Shown piece by piece: positions 11,370-22,850 of a stretch of DNA of 64,000 nt. The DNA is from Lunularia cruciata. Lineage: Eukaryota; Streptophyta; Marchantiopsida; Lunulariales; Lunulariaceae. Location: assembly GCA_948567375.1 (NCBI GenBank), contig OX419762.1:25002608-25066607 (forward strand), read 5' to 3'. How positions within the stretch are numbered: position 1 is the first letter of the stretch; every line of letters starts with the position of its first letter. A program made the position numbers and the translations under genes. Below the pieces are notes generated by a model that was not told the origin of the DNA, searched no databases, and saw only the letters and a list, made by a program, of their open reading frames with translations.

Positions 11370-12728
11370 GTTGACAACAAATTCTTGGACGAGGAATTGT
11401 ATCACTTGACGTCAATGCAAAGTACAAGGTATGCATCAGAATATCATTATCCAGCATACTCTTTAGTGTCCTACGGGACTAGACCCGGAGCAGAGGGCAG
11501 TTTTTCTCAGGAAGATGGGACCAAACCAATTGAAGCACAAATATTGTTTAAAATGGGTGAAGATGAAGAACTTTAGAGATGCTTGGAGACATACAAAGTT
11601 GGGAGAGTTATTAAATCCCTGCACTTCAATGCGCTAGGAAGACACTATGCCTTGAAGTATACCATGAAGAAAATTCTTTTAGCAGGGTATTGGTGGCCTA
11701 CAATGTATAAGTATACCCATGCATACATTCAAAGTTGTGATGCCTATCAAAGAATAAGGAAACCAACAGCTACTTCCTAGTGGCCTTTGAGACCAATTTT
11801 GCCATTGGCTCCATTTGAGAAATAGGGAATTGATTTTGTGGGTCCAATACAACTTGTAACTTGAGTCACAAGGAAAAGGTACATTTTGGTTTGCACTGAC
11901 TATGCTACCAAGATGGTTGTAGCTAGGGCCACTCAGCAAGATGATGCAAAATAGTTGCAAAATTTTTCTTTCAAAACATCATCTCCCAATATGGATGTCC
12001 TTTGGAGTTGGTCAGGGATCAACTCACTTTTTGAACTCAGTGATGAAGGTATTAACCAAGTACTTCCAGATTAAACCTTGAAAGACAACTCAGTATAACC
12101 CAAAAGCCAATGGAATAATGGAGAAGGCAAACGGATTGCTCTACAAAATACTTAATAATGTGATTGTTGATTATGCCTATGGCTGGGATACAAAGTTACC
12201 TACCACATTATGGGCATATTGCACAATATAAAAGACTAAAACCAAGCAAGCGCCATACTTCTTAACATATGGATTGCATCCTATACTGCTAGTTGAATTT
12301 AAAGTGGCAACTTATTGGGTTTTGTGTGAAGAACGTTTGACAAAGGAGGCAAGTCAAGCACTTTGAATTCACCAACTTATGGGGCTGGAAGAGAAAAGAG
12401 ATGATGCAATGCAAACCAGAAAGGAAGTACAAGAGCAGCAAAAAGTCAGGCATGATAAGCACATTAAGCCGATGTTTGTTCAAGAGGAAGATTTGGTCTT
12501 GTTATATGACAATTTTCAAATATTTTTCCAAGCAAGTTGCACTTGCAATGGATAGGACCATATTGTGTGACCCACATTTATGATAATGGCTCCATTCAGC
12601 TTGCTGATTTGGAAGGCAAACCATTTGCTACTCAAGTGAACAGGTGGAGAGTTTGGAAATATTGGACCGTGAACCCAAAATTGTATAAAGCACCCGAGGT
12701 CTGTGGTTGCAAGGATGCTCATCTTTGA
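11370..12728 (+). pseudogene. Integrase of Long-U3 element
   Basis: The integrase N-terminal zinc finger is partly visible at 11610-11770 (LGRHYALKYTMKKILLAGYWW, ending SCDAYQRI). The second metal ligand of the final CxxC reads C-D-A-Y, so its last cysteine is again a tyrosine. The core entry at about 11825-11960 reads GIDFVGPIQLVT and then VCTDYATKMVVARA. The C-terminal part at 12537-12728 (LQWIGPYCVTHIYDNGSIQLADLEG) is the GPY-type motif of this gypsy branch. The frame ends immediately before the polypurine tract, leaving no room for another gene before the LTR. Several frameshifts make it non-functional. Confidence 0.75.
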
Positions 12729-12738
12729 GGGAGGGGGG
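12727..12738 (+). other. Polypurine tract
   Basis: GAGGGAGGGGGG lies two bases before the 3' LTR start TGTGATACCC at 12741. It is the expected plus-strand primer site for an LTR retrotransposon and fixes the start of the 3' LTR. Hence the reading frame beginning downstream is inside the LTR and not in the internal region. Confidence 0.85.
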
Positions 12739-12740
12739 TA

Positions 12741-15545
12741 TGTGATACCCACATTTTTTTGTTTTTTTTGTTTTTGTTCTATTTGGAAGAAGAAGTGTAC
12801 AGACAAAGTTGTATTGAACCCAAATGGCATTGGAAGGAGAAGAATTGTATCTTTGGTTTGTAACCCAAAGTAAAGTGACTTTGTGTCATACAAGAAGTAC
12901 TCAGATCGGGTCAATCAGAGTTCAACCTAAAGTAAGGAGACTTCACCCCAAGGTGATCAACCCGATGCAAAGATAGAGTAACATATTTCCTTTGGGTTGG
13001 AAATTCAAGAATTGTACCGCACACAAAAATGGCTAAGGCATGAGTAGGAGAAATTGATAGTGACAAAAGAAGTGCATGCAGAAGGTGTGATTTCTTAATA
13101 GACAAGCCTTCAAAGAATGACTGAGAAATGTCATACTATAAAGTCAAGGTAGAGATTGCAGCCAATAAGTGTGTAGATGGGCCGGCAACAAGAGAGGCAA
13201 TCCGGCTCGATGGACAAAGTCAGATTGGAGACTGGTGTTAGAAAATAGAGTAGAGAAGAGCATGGGGCCACATTCTTGGGGAAAGGAGAAGTTGCAAAAG
13301 AAACCCAAGAGATCAAAAATTTGTTCACCTCAAAGCACATAAAGAATGGGTACAAGATAGAAACTTATCGAGACCAAGTATAAAGAAGTATTGTAGGTGC
13401 AATGATGGTGTTGTTAAAATCCAAGTGCACTACCTATGTTGCAAAGCAGCAGGCGGTGTTCTTCCACAAGATGTTTGCAAGAGAGCCAATCAACAAGGCA
13501 AAGTGTTTCTATCAGCGGACAAGGCAGATGGTGCTAAATTGGAGGACTTTGACACCACCACACTACTTTGTTCCTTTTGCAGTGCACTTCTACCTTGGCC
13601 TGAATTTGTTAAGTAGCAATAAGAAGAAGAAAGTTATCTCACATTTCAATTCCAATCTGCATCAAGAAGCAGATGATGAGGAGCAACAACACATTTGGCA
13701 ATTGAGAAGCAATGACAACTATTATGCAAAAACGGGACAAGATCAAAAGATGGTTGTGCCCTTGTCAAGCAGCAAGAAGAGAAGTTGACTTGAGGTGGAG
13801 AGCTTCCTAGGGCAGCCCTAAAAATTAAGAAAAATTGGGCAAAGAGAAGGGAAGCAAATCCAGAAGGTTGTACCAGAAGCGGAGGTCAAATTAGAAGGCA
13901 AGGCAGAGTCTACAATCAGAGAGGTTGGAGGAAGAAGAAGTGGAATTTACCCTATGGAGTGAAGAGTCTAATGAGGAGAGTGAAGGTGAAGCCAAGATGC
14001 AGCAAGATCAAGAGAAGGAGCTTTCTTTGCAACAAGAAATTGAGCAGCAAGAGATAGAAGAAGGGACTATGGCGGAGCTAGTGATCAAAGGAGAAGAAGG
14101 ATTGGTGGCCAAGCCGAGGCAATATGCACCAAAAGGAGAAAGTTTGAAGGTGGCGCATCAAATCATCAATTTGGATGATGAAGAAAGTTCATAGGACAAT
14201 GTACCATTGATAGAACAAAGATCCCAACTTCACAGTAAAGCATCAGACTCAAAAGGGAAGAATAAGATCAATGAAGTCCTTGAAGAGAAGGAAGAAGAGG
14301 AAGCAAAGTGTGAGGGAGTAGAGTACGTTTGAGATGTGGTATGTCCATTATTGGTGTAGTTGGAGAATAAGAAGAAGAAGGAGATGCAAAGCAGACATCC
14401 CAATGTGCAGAGTGTATTGCAAGTGCTAGAGAGATTAGATTTTGAGAATCAAAAGTTGCAAGAGAGTCTGACAAGAGGAGAAGAAGAAGGAGAAAATACT
14501 ATGAGTAGATGCAGCATTGCAAAAGAAGATCAACAAGAATTTGCAAGAGAAGTTTGAGAAGCAAGGTAGAGAGTTGGCGCTGAAAGTGAAGGAAGTTACG
14601 CAAGAAAGACTTCAGGTAGAGAAGTTACAAGCCAAAGTAAAGTTGGAGCAAGAAATAGTAGGGAATTGGTTGAAGATAAGGAAGAAGAGCTCAACGCATT
14701 CCAATAAAAGGTAGAAGAAAAGACAGCAGCCTAGCAACAAGAATTGACCAAGCACCATCAAGAAGAAGGGAGGTTGAGAGATCTTGTGAAGACACAAGAG
14801 GCAAAGATTGATCAATGTGTGAAGAAGTTGAAGGATTGCACAATGTAGTATGAGGAGGAGTTGAAGATAAGTAAAGCTATGATGGAGAAGGAGAGATGGA
14901 AGAAGCAATTGGCAGAATCGGTTGAGGAAGCAATTGTGGAATTGAAGGCAAGGTAAACCACTAAAGCTGAAGTGAGATTGGAGGAAATGAGGCTACACAA
15001 GTTATGATTGCTTGTGTAGGAAATGAGGCATAAGAATGCAAAGGACAAGGACTTGAATGCCATGTTAATCAGTCTTAGAACTCGGATAGATATGAAGATG
15101 TTAGATGTAGAGAATAATATTTCTAATAGGCTTGGTTTGATTAAATTGGAGTTAGATGATCTTTGGAATACTGTACATATTAGACCCAAAGTAAGAGAGA
15201 TAGGAGTCCAAGTGTCTTTGGATTTGGCACTTGAGCTATTAGAGAAGAGTGTGTTACAAGATAAGGAGGTAGATAGATTACCTATGAGATTGATTGTAGA
15301 TTAGAGTGAAGATATGTTAGAATTGAGAGAAGAGTTGGAAGTTGTAGAACCCAAAGTACATGAGGTGAAGGGACTTTCCTTGCATTTGGAAGCCAAAGTA
15401 GAAGTAGACATTGGATCAGATTAGGACCAGATTTGAGGTAGGAAGAGGCAGATATGAAGAGGTGCATTGTCATTTTGGATCTGCAAGTTGGTAAAGTTGT
15501 TAAGAATTGGTTTAGGGAGTCAGATAACTATCAAGAGTGTAGTCT
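12741..15545 (+). repeat. 3' LTR of Long-U3 element (3'-truncated)
   Basis: It starts TGTGATACCCACATTTTTTT directly after the polypurine tract. It carries T-rich leader sequence, repeated CCCAAAGT-type words (12860-12975), then the LTR-encoded frame in decayed form (about 13140-15424). At 15545 the match to other LTR copies stops before the TATA-like box and sequence of the gypsy-B LTR begins. The last roughly 670 bp of the LTR are absent and do not resume on the far side of gypsy-B, so this is a rearranged or deleted border and not a clean insertion. Confidence 0.8.
13140..15424 (+). pseudogene. LTR-encoded coiled-coil frame, copy in the 3' LTR
   Basis: Decayed copy of the U3 frame. The N-terminal start region is missing or unrecognisable. 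The domain core is clear at 13402-13788 (QAVFFHKMFAREPINKAKC, then RTRQMVLNWR, then PPHYFVPFAVHFYLGLNLL). It is followed by acidic stretches (13925-14194) and heptad-rich coiled-coil segments (14360-14714, 15023-15304). The C-terminal end reads VEVDIGSD with the stop at 15422-15424, the same ending as in other copies. Frameshifts and stops occur throughout. I recognise no protein family. It is clearly homologous to 17264-19643 and 49819-52252. Confidence 0.65.
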
Positions 15546-15718
15546 AGTTCCTGGCTAGAGTAGATTGAAAACCGGTGAGCGTCACCTAAAGTCTCTTAGC
15601 TAGAATGGATGGGGCTTGACTGTAATGAATGCCCAATTTCTGGCAGATTATTGAGTGATAGATCAAGTACTATTCTAATTGAGTGTGATCTGAGTGATGT
15701 AGACGAACTGATAATAAT
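15545..15718 (+). repeat. Partial 5' LTR of gypsy-B
   Basis: This 170 bp stretch matches 28053-28223 in the 3' LTR of gypsy-B. Shared landmarks are the GCTAGAGT word, GTCTCTTAGCTAGAA, and AGATTATTGAGTGATAGATC. The first roughly 380 bp of the LTR are missing at the junction with the Long-U3 3' LTR. The primer binding site expected just after it could not be recognised. Confidence 0.6.
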
Positions 15719-16698
15719 AGAGAAGTGAAAGTCAAGGAGGAATTGGGTGCAGGAACTGAAGATGGTGGTGGTATCTCCAAGCTTGGTGGATCATGGTACC
15801 TTGATCATAGTTTTGACTTCCTTGGGAGTGATTGTATGCAGAAGTGTTGGCCAATTTGAGCCAAAGAGAGTTGATTTCAAATGATAGTTGTGATTTTGAG
15901 CTCAAGAGGTGAACACAAGACCAATTTGGTGCAAGTTGAGCTTAGAAAGTGAAATTGAAGGTGAAGTTGGGAACCCATTCCTATGAATTAGAGATTAGAC
16001 AAAACCTATCTTTCTAATTTGGCTTGAGTGAAGAGTGATCAGCCATTTTTAGAGACTTATGTCAAATTTTGGCAAGAAGAACTTTGATCTCATTCTTAAT
16101 GATCCTTGTAGCTTAGGAAGTAGATAGGTACTCCAATTATGTCAAATGCCAAATGGTGGCAAAGTCAATCAAGTGTTGATTTATGAAATGGAGGGTTTTT
16201 GTTTAGCCTTCTTGTGATTGGACTTCCTCCATTCTCTACTTCTTGTTTGTGCACCATGTTTGTGTGAGGTGCCCTTAACTTAGAGCATTGGTGCTTTGAT
16301 GTGCTCTTGGTAGTGAGGCTAGAGTGATGACCTGCAGACCAGGAGAGTGTGTGTTATAATGGCAGGTTATAGGTTGGCTTTTCCCCTATTGTAGTTGTCG
16401 TAGTTAGAGTTACATTAGTTGATGACATTTAGTTGGTGATGTTAGCACTTGGAGGTGTTGGCACTTGGTGGTGTTGGCACTTGGTAGGGTACTTGCAAAG
16501 GTTCTAGTTGCGGGTTGCAATTTCTGGTTGCTTTGTCATGATAGATTTCTTTGGGGATTTTGGAGGAGATAGCATTGTAGTACGCAATGGGTTTACTCAG
16601 AGTTGTGCTCAATATCAACCCTATATCTTAGGTCTCAATGAGGGAGGAGAGTGACTCTGAGTTGGATTTTGACACTTGAGTTGATTCAATTGAGAGTG
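15719..16698 (+). other. Leader region of gypsy-B, no gene seen
   Basis: About 1 kb of untranslatable sequence between the partial 5' LTR and the inserted solo LTR. A short direct repeat (GGTGTTGGCACTTGG, 16450-16485) is the only structure noted. By position it is the leader between LTR and gag of gypsy-B, interrupted at 16698 by the solo LTR and resuming at 20437. No coding frame was recognised. Confidence 0.45.
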
Positions 16699-17263
16699 TG
16701 TGGTGCACACATTTTTTTTGTTTTGTTTTATTAACATTTGGAGAAGAAGTAAGCAAGAGAGCCAAATTGTGAAACAAAGAATGGACGGGAATGTCTTTGG
16801 AGGAAGTCCAAAGAAGTTGACTTTGGGTCAGAGACCGGAATTACTCAAAAGGGAAGTACAAAGAAACAAGTTCGAAGATCATCATCTTTGGATTGGGAAG
16901 CAAAGGCCAATACAAAGACCGTCTAACAACCTTTCTACGTAGCAAGAAAGTACACTTCAAGAAATGGTAGAGGCAAAAGAAGCATGTCTTGACAGTGACT
17001 AAACATCAACACGCAGAAGAAGGGAAGTCAATTTTGAAATTGACTGAAGAATGACTGCAATTTGGGGCAATATAAAATTGCAATTGCACAAGGGGAAGTT
17101 GAATATGTCAAGTAGATTTCTTGTCCCTCTAAGTAGTCATCCTGCAGTAATGCGTGTCAAGAAGCCAATTGAGAGTGCAATTTTCCAAAATCTTGAAGGG
17201 GTTAGAGTGTCTTGTCCAAGAGAGGGAATAGTCTTTCAGTGCCAAAGAACAAGAGAGCAGATC

Positions 17264-19643
17264 ATGGCAAAGAAGGTCAAGAATGCTTTGGCAGTACAAA
17301 GTTTCACAATTTGTAGGTTGGATGTTGTAGCAAGGATTGAGGTCTTGAATAGACTTTGTATTACCCTCTTAGCATGGAACTAGAATTTCAGTTTCCCAGG
17401 AGTCATGGTAGAGATAGCCGCCAGTAATTGTGCGGAAGGTTTTGAGGTCAAGGAGAAGAGAGGAAATCCGGCTAGATGGATTGAGTCGGACTGGAGGTTA
17501 GTGTTGGGGAAGGGAGAAGGAGAACCAACGGGGATCGTCTTCTATTGGAAGTGTGATGTTGTAGAGGATACGGCGTACATTTGCAATTCATTCTTTGCTC
17601 CATGCACCACGGATGGTTACAAGGTGGAGTCCTATTGGGACCCAATTAAACAAAGTATCTTGTGGGCAATCATGGCCATGTTCAAACTAGAACAAATGAC
17701 TTACTTGAACATGCAGCAGGCGGTCTTTTTCCACCAGATGTTTGTAGGAGTGAAGGTGAATTGGGCAAAGTGTTTTCACCAACGAACGAGGCAGATGGTG
17801 GTCAATTGGAAGACAACTTTACCTCCACATTATTTTGCACCTTTTGCAGCACACTTCTACTTCATGTTGAATCTACAAACAGCGGAAGAGAGGCATCGGA
17901 TGGTGTTGCATTTTCATCTTGATTTGAGATGGGAAGGGGATGAAGAAGAGCAACAATACATGGCACACTTGCAAGCCAGTGATTATCACTTCTTGAAAAC
18001 AGGACAACGAAAGATGGAAGAAGTCACAAGCCCAAAGACAAAGAAGCAAAATAAACCCAAAGAAGCGGAGTCACCTCTAGTACAAAGGAAGACCTAAAGA
18101 CTGGTTCTGTAGGGTAAGAAGATGGTGAAAGAAGAACCTTTGGAAACCGAGCTTGAAGGGGAGACATCTAGAGGAGAAGACTCAAAAGAAGCCAAACTCA
18201 CATTACAAAGTGAGGAATTTGGAAGTGAGAGTGAGTGTGAAGATGAAGTTCAGCAATTGGCTGAAGCAAAAGAAGATGAAGCTTTTCATGGATGATTGAT
18301 AGTATATAGGGAAATGCTAATCACTGTGTAGACGTGGTCATGGAAGAGAAGGGGGAATGAACAATGGAAGGAGTACATTGCAGGGCCAAGTTCAGTAGGT
18401 AAGGAAGAAGGAAGCTCAAAAGCAATATCTCTGAAAATACAAAGATTGCGACTGTGGCCAAAGAAGACTGTGGAAGAGGCAAAGTACCAAGATGGGGCCA
18501 AAGTCAAAGAGAACTTTGGAGGAATATAGTATCTATCAAAGGTTGTAACTCCATTGTTGGGGCTGTTAAAAGAGCACCATAAGGTAATTTCCCAAGGTTG
18601 TACAAAGGTAGCAAATGAGTTGCAGGTGGTGAAATACCTGCTGGCTGAAGTGAAGAGCTTATAGGATTGCGTAACCAGAAGAGACGACAAAGTTGAAGAA
18701 CTTTGGGTGGATGCAGTCTTGAAGAAGAAGACTTTCAAGAAGTTGCAAGCAAGTTTTGAGGCAAGAGGGAAGGAAATGCAGGGTCAAGCCAAAGAGTTGA
18801 AGGGGCAGACAATGTTGCTGACCAAGATGAAAGAGGAGATCAGTGATGTGTTCATTGAGAGTATTCATGTGAAAGCAATGGCAGCAATAATGGAGCAAGA
18901 GTTAGAGAGGTTGAGGAAGAGTGCAGTCAGGAAGGATCAAGCATGGCAGAGAGAGTTGGCGGTCAGACATTGAGAAGAAGAAAGATTGAGAGAGTTGGTA
19001 CAAAGTGTTGAGTTACAAAGTTCTCAGTATGTGGAGGAGAAGAAGATCTTGCTGCTGAGTACAAAGATGAATTGAAGATACACCAAGAAGAGTTGAAGGC
19101 AAAGCAATCTTGAGTGTATGAGTCAGAATCAATAGGAGAAGATGTGGGAAAGTTGCAAGCAATGTTGAGCACAAAGGCTGAAGGGAGATTGGAAGAAGCA
19201 CGCCTATACGAGTTGAAATTATTGGTGCAAGAAACTTGGAAGAGGAAGGCCAGAGATGTGGATATGAATACTTTACTGATCCGATTGAGGGAGCAAGTAG
19301 ATCAGAAAATGTTAGAAGTAGGAGATAATGTCAGTCTCAGATTAGATTTAGTGAATTCAGAGTTAGAGAGAATTAGGAGTAGTGTGACAGAGGAGAGAAA
19401 GTCCGATGTTGCAAAAGTAGGAATTTAGGTGTTATCGGACTTATCATTAGAGACATAGAGAAGAGTGGGTTGGGAGATAAAGCAGTAGAAGGATTACCCA
19501 TGACCTCAATTGTAGTTCCTAATGAAGAGGTAGTAGAAGTAGTGAAGGATTTGGTAGTTCTAGATATACTTGAAGGAGGAGAAGTGGTAGGAAGATCATT
19601 GGGTTTGAAAGCCAATGAGTAGGTCGACATTGGATTGGAGTAG
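17264..19643 (+). pseudogene. LTR-encoded coiled-coil frame, copy in solo LTR 16699-20436
   Basis: The proposed start is the ATG at 17264 (MAKKVKNALAVQSF), which aligns with starts at 49819 and, on the minus strand, 32633. The frame can also be read upstream from 17051, so the true start is uncertain. The N-terminal domain holds RLDVVARIEVLNRL, PARWIESDWRLVLG, GYKVESYWDPIKQS and QAVFFHQMFVGVKVNWAKCF. The longest uninterrupted part, 17405-18097, is 230 codons. From about 18100 it becomes acidic and then coiled-coil (18707-18973, 19114-19428). A frameshift falls between 18973 and 19114. The stop at 19641-19643 follows VDIGLE. Family unknown; no membrane segment, signal peptide or catalytic motif seen. 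Confidence 0.7.
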
Positions 19644-19760
19644 AAACAAATTGTGATTTGAAGAGGCAGATATGAAGAAGTGGTATGTCATTTTGGATCT
19701 ACAGGTAGGAAGAGCTGTTAGGAAGCGGTACATTAAGAAGACAACTATTATTTGCTTCAC

Positions 19761-19768
19761 TATTTAAG
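19761..19768 (+). promoter_or_regulatory. TATA-like box of the LTR
   Basis: TATTTAAG in the context CTTCACTATTTAAGAGTGACATT is repeated almost exactly at 52371-52378 and, on the minus strand, at 33432-33439 and 3639-3646; 5945-5952 has TATTTAAA. Conservation between long and short LTRs about 670 bp from the LTR end suggests the element promoter. The LTR-encoded frame ends 118 bp upstream, which places it in U3. Confidence 0.5.
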
Positions 19769-20473
19769 AGTGACATTCATAGTCTCATGTTGTTCAGTAT
19801 TCATATTTCTGAAGATAGATAAAGCAAAGTGCTGATTGCAATGCTCCTTGCTTGAACTTAATTTCAAGTGCCAATTTTTTGTCTGTGTTTGTGAGTGTGT
19901 GGAGAAATTTGAAGTGCAAGTCAAGCTTGTTGGATGCTGGATTCTGCAGCCTTGATCTTCATTCTATGTGTTTGATCTTGAGTGAAGTGCAATCGGAGCA
20001 ATGCCTTGACAAATCTGAGAGGAATTGTAGTGTTGGTAGTATTCTTCATTTGTGAGTGCAGCACAAAGTTTGTGTGAAGCAATTTTGATTGAGGAATTTG
20101 TGCCTTCAGTGGAGGAGTGGAACACAATTCTAAGGTGAAGTTGTTTTGCAGTGAAGTGCAGTCTTTGGGAGAATTTGAATCATCACAATCAAGATTAATT
20201 TGGACAGAATTTGCTATGTTGTGATTATGAGTATCTAAATTTATGACAAGTTGTCAAGATCGTGAGCTTGTTACTCTCTTTTGGGTGCAATTGCTACCTG
20301 AGAGACTAAAGACACAACCAAGAAGAACTACATGTTACTGCTAAACTTTGTATTTGGACATTTTGACCAGTGTCTTTGCAGGAATGAACTTTACTTACCA
20401 GATTACCACAAAAGTGATATTTGCCGAGTTGTCACAAAGTGCACTTGTTATGTCCGCACCATTGTTGTAGGAC

Positions 20474-21560
20474 ATGGAAAAGATTTATGTGGCCTCCAAA
20501 GATCCCAAGCATTACTCTAGTACAATGGGTACCATTGAGTTGGATGACTTCATCCAGGAGTTTGATAGTTGGTGTGATCTGTAGCAGATGTGGAACCCGA
20601 CGTTGTTCACACCCTTCATGGCATGGAAGGTGTTCTTTCAACATTTGGAGGGTCTGCTGATTGATGACTACCATGAGTTCAAGAGGGCTCACTTGGAGGA
20701 GATTGAGCTAGGGAGACAATATTGGTCTCCAAACTATGTCTCCATCAATTCAAGCTTAGTTCCTAGGGGTAGATTGGCTTCACTTACGAGTTCTAGCTCT
20801 AGTAGTATTGGTGGGTCTCTTGGAGATGGTGCTACTACAAGTGGAGGTACTACTACAAGAAGTGGTTCAGTATAGGGGTTTAATCCTATGGTGGAGTTCT
20901 TCCAATGTTTGACGCAAAACTATTAGGGAGTGTGGACTAACAAGTTGAGGAGCTTGCAAGAGTTCTAATAGAAGGTTGGAGAGAGCCTATGTAAGGCATA
21001 CACTTGCATGAGATGGTTGATCAATTTTACTTAGGGAGTTACTGAGGCCAACATAGTCCAATTTTGGTATGGGATACTGGCTAGGGAGTTGCAACATAGA
21101 GTTTGTGATCTTATGTTGTTACAAGTTACTTTGCCTACTTTGGCAACGGTCTTTGGTTTGGTTGAGTGTATTGAGCTCAACATGGTGGAGGAGAGAGTGG
21201 TGACATCTAGATTTGATAGGAAGCCCTCATCCACAACTATTACTTATTCCAAAGTGTAGTAGAGTGCACCTCACCATGTCGGTTTTTGAGTATAGAATGG
21301 ACAGCCTAGGTCTTATGGAGTGAGTGGAGGGCTTAGTGTGGCCAGACCCTTACCTTCATTTTTGGATCAACAGCAGCCAGTGAGTGGTGGTGTTGCTTGT
21401 TAGACTTGTGGTGGACCTCATCACAAGAGAGATTGTACTTAGGGCAGTGGACCTAATACATCTAGTGCATCACAACTAGCACAGAGACAATATGAGTGTT
21501 GCCATAGATTTGGTCACACCAATGACTGACATCACTTTGACCTACACCTAAAGTTATGAG
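20474..21560 (+). pseudogene. gag of gypsy-B
   Basis: The likely start is the ATG at 20474 (MEKIYVASKDPKHYSS). It is followed by TIELDDFIQEFDSWCDL, an in-frame TAG, and QMWNPTLFTPFMAWKVFFQHLEG, a typical gag capsid opening. A serine/glycine-rich linker (20750-20875) and a second capsid piece (YGILARELQHRVCDLML, near 21070) follow. The zinc knuckle at about 21396-21437 reads C-stop-TCGGPHHKRDC, the GGPH..RDC variety known in plant gypsy elements. Its second residue is a TAG. A second cysteine-rich piece (ECCHRFGHTND) lies at 21490-21530. Several stops make it a pseudogene. Confidence 0.7.
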
Positions 21561-22439
21561 TGGTGGAGTTGTTATGGCAAGTGGTAGAGGAGCTCCAGGT
21601 TATGGACGACAAGGTGGTAGAGGTTGTGGTCAAAGATTCACACCTAGTAGGGGTGCAATACTTGCCCTTACTTCTGATACAACCATGGCTACTTGGATTG
21701 AGCAATTGGAGCAAAGATTGGCTAGCATAGCCATAGCTCAGAGGAGATCAGATTTGGGTGCTAAGGCTTCTACCTCATATGTTGGAGATAGAGACACCTT
21801 GGATTTTATGTGCAGAGCAACACAAGTGGATGCATCTACTATTGTGACTAGGAGTGCAATAAGTCCTCTAGAGCCTAGAGGAGCATCAATGGAGTTGGAC
21901 CCACAGAGAGGAGAGGTTAGTAGGCAAGTTAGACTTCCCTAGTTTTTTATACTCTTTAAGGCACTACAGACAACATCCATAGCTCCTAGACATCCTAGTG
22001 CAAGTGTGGTAGGTGGTGATGGAATGCATGATGGACAACCTACTAGTCAGCCACCTGCTACTACACAGACTAAGTCTAGCACATTGTTGGGAGCGGCTCA
22101 GCTTATTATGCGTTATCCTTTATTTTTAGGCAGTGACATGTGTACATTGGGAGTTGACACTACCCCAATGTTTTGGTTGGTTGCTATGCTTTGTGAGAGT
22201 AGGGATGATGTGGTCCCTACTACTAGAGTAGAGGTGGTTGATAGTGGAGTTGGCTTGGTTGAGGAGCATGGGATCTGCTCAACAACTAATGGTTTATGGC
22301 AAGCAACAACAGCTTCATTGGAGGAGTTACCAACTAGACCAACCTTTGAGCAAGTGTGGTTTACACTTGGGGTTGTCATGTTGGATAACCAAAGGGGGCT
22401 TTTTTGTTTGGTGGGACCTTCAAGGAAGGTCTATACACC

Positions 22440-22850
22440 ATAAAGGGTCGTATTGGACTCTAGTGCACACCCCTTTATGTTGGGGGAGGCTATGGTTATC
22501 AGTCTAGAGTTATGGAAGACCACTGTGGAGAGGTGTCTATTTTGTATCAAAATATCTCTAGGTGGTGGTTGTTCATAGTACATCACATGTGGAAAGCTTG
22601 TTGTTCAGATTCAGCCGGGTCATCCGACTAATAGCTTTATGGTGAGAGCTAAAGCTACTACAATAGTGGTTGAGTCATATGATGTGTTAGTTAGGGGAGT
22701 AGTGTTGTACCCCATGGGTTTTAATATTGACTATTGGGAGGAGATAGCCTCCTATAGACCAGGTTGGCAGTTTAGGAGGGATGAGTATATCGTCTACCAG
22801 TACGCTTTAGTAGTGGTAGTCTTGGCTCACTATCGTTCAAGACCATAGTG
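22440..22850 (+). pseudogene. Aspartic protease of gypsy-B
   Basis: The protease active-site region reads RVVLDSSAHPFMLGEAMVI near 22445-22500. Related plant elements have DSGA at this place, so the catalytic D-S-G has become D-S-S. The flap-like part reads CIKISLGGGCS. After it come SYDVLVRGVVLYPMGFNIDYW and a tryptophan-rich tail (YRPGWQFRRDEY), seen in the open piece 22639-22848. That tail also occurs in protease domains of some gypsy elements, from memory of the family. Two stops interrupt it. Confidence 0.6.

Larger units (their letters stand above)
2691..15545 (+). mobile_element. Long-U3 LTR retrotransposon (Athila/Tat-like Ty3/gypsy), truncated and dead
   Basis: This is the most complete copy of the family that dominates the window. 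In order: 5' LTR lacking about its first 1.5 kb (2691-6614, with a nested solo LTR), primer binding site just after the LTR end, gag, protease, RT, RNaseH, integrase, a polypurine tract at 12727-12738, and a 3' LTR starting at 12741 and cut at about 15545. Domain order PR-RT-RH-IN shows Ty3/gypsy. The tRNA-Asp-type primer site and domain wording point to Athila/Tat. The internal region is about 6.1 kb and is full of stops and frameshifts. No target duplication can be tested because both outer LTR ends are missing. Confidence 0.85.
16699..20436 (+). mobile_element. Complete long solo LTR (3738 bp) inserted in gypsy-B
   Basis: It starts TGTGGTGCACAC at 16699 and ends TGTCACA at 20436. Flanks are gagtg (16694-16698) and aagtg (20437-20441), a 5 bp target duplication with one mismatch. 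It has no polypurine tract, primer site or internal region, so it is a solo LTR left by recombination between two LTRs. It holds the U3-encoded frame (17264-19643), a TATA-like TATTTAAG at 19761-19768 and the conserved word AGATAAAGCAAAGTGCTG about 50 bp downstream. It interrupts the gypsy-B leader shortly upstream of that element's gag start at 20474. Confidence 0.9.
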
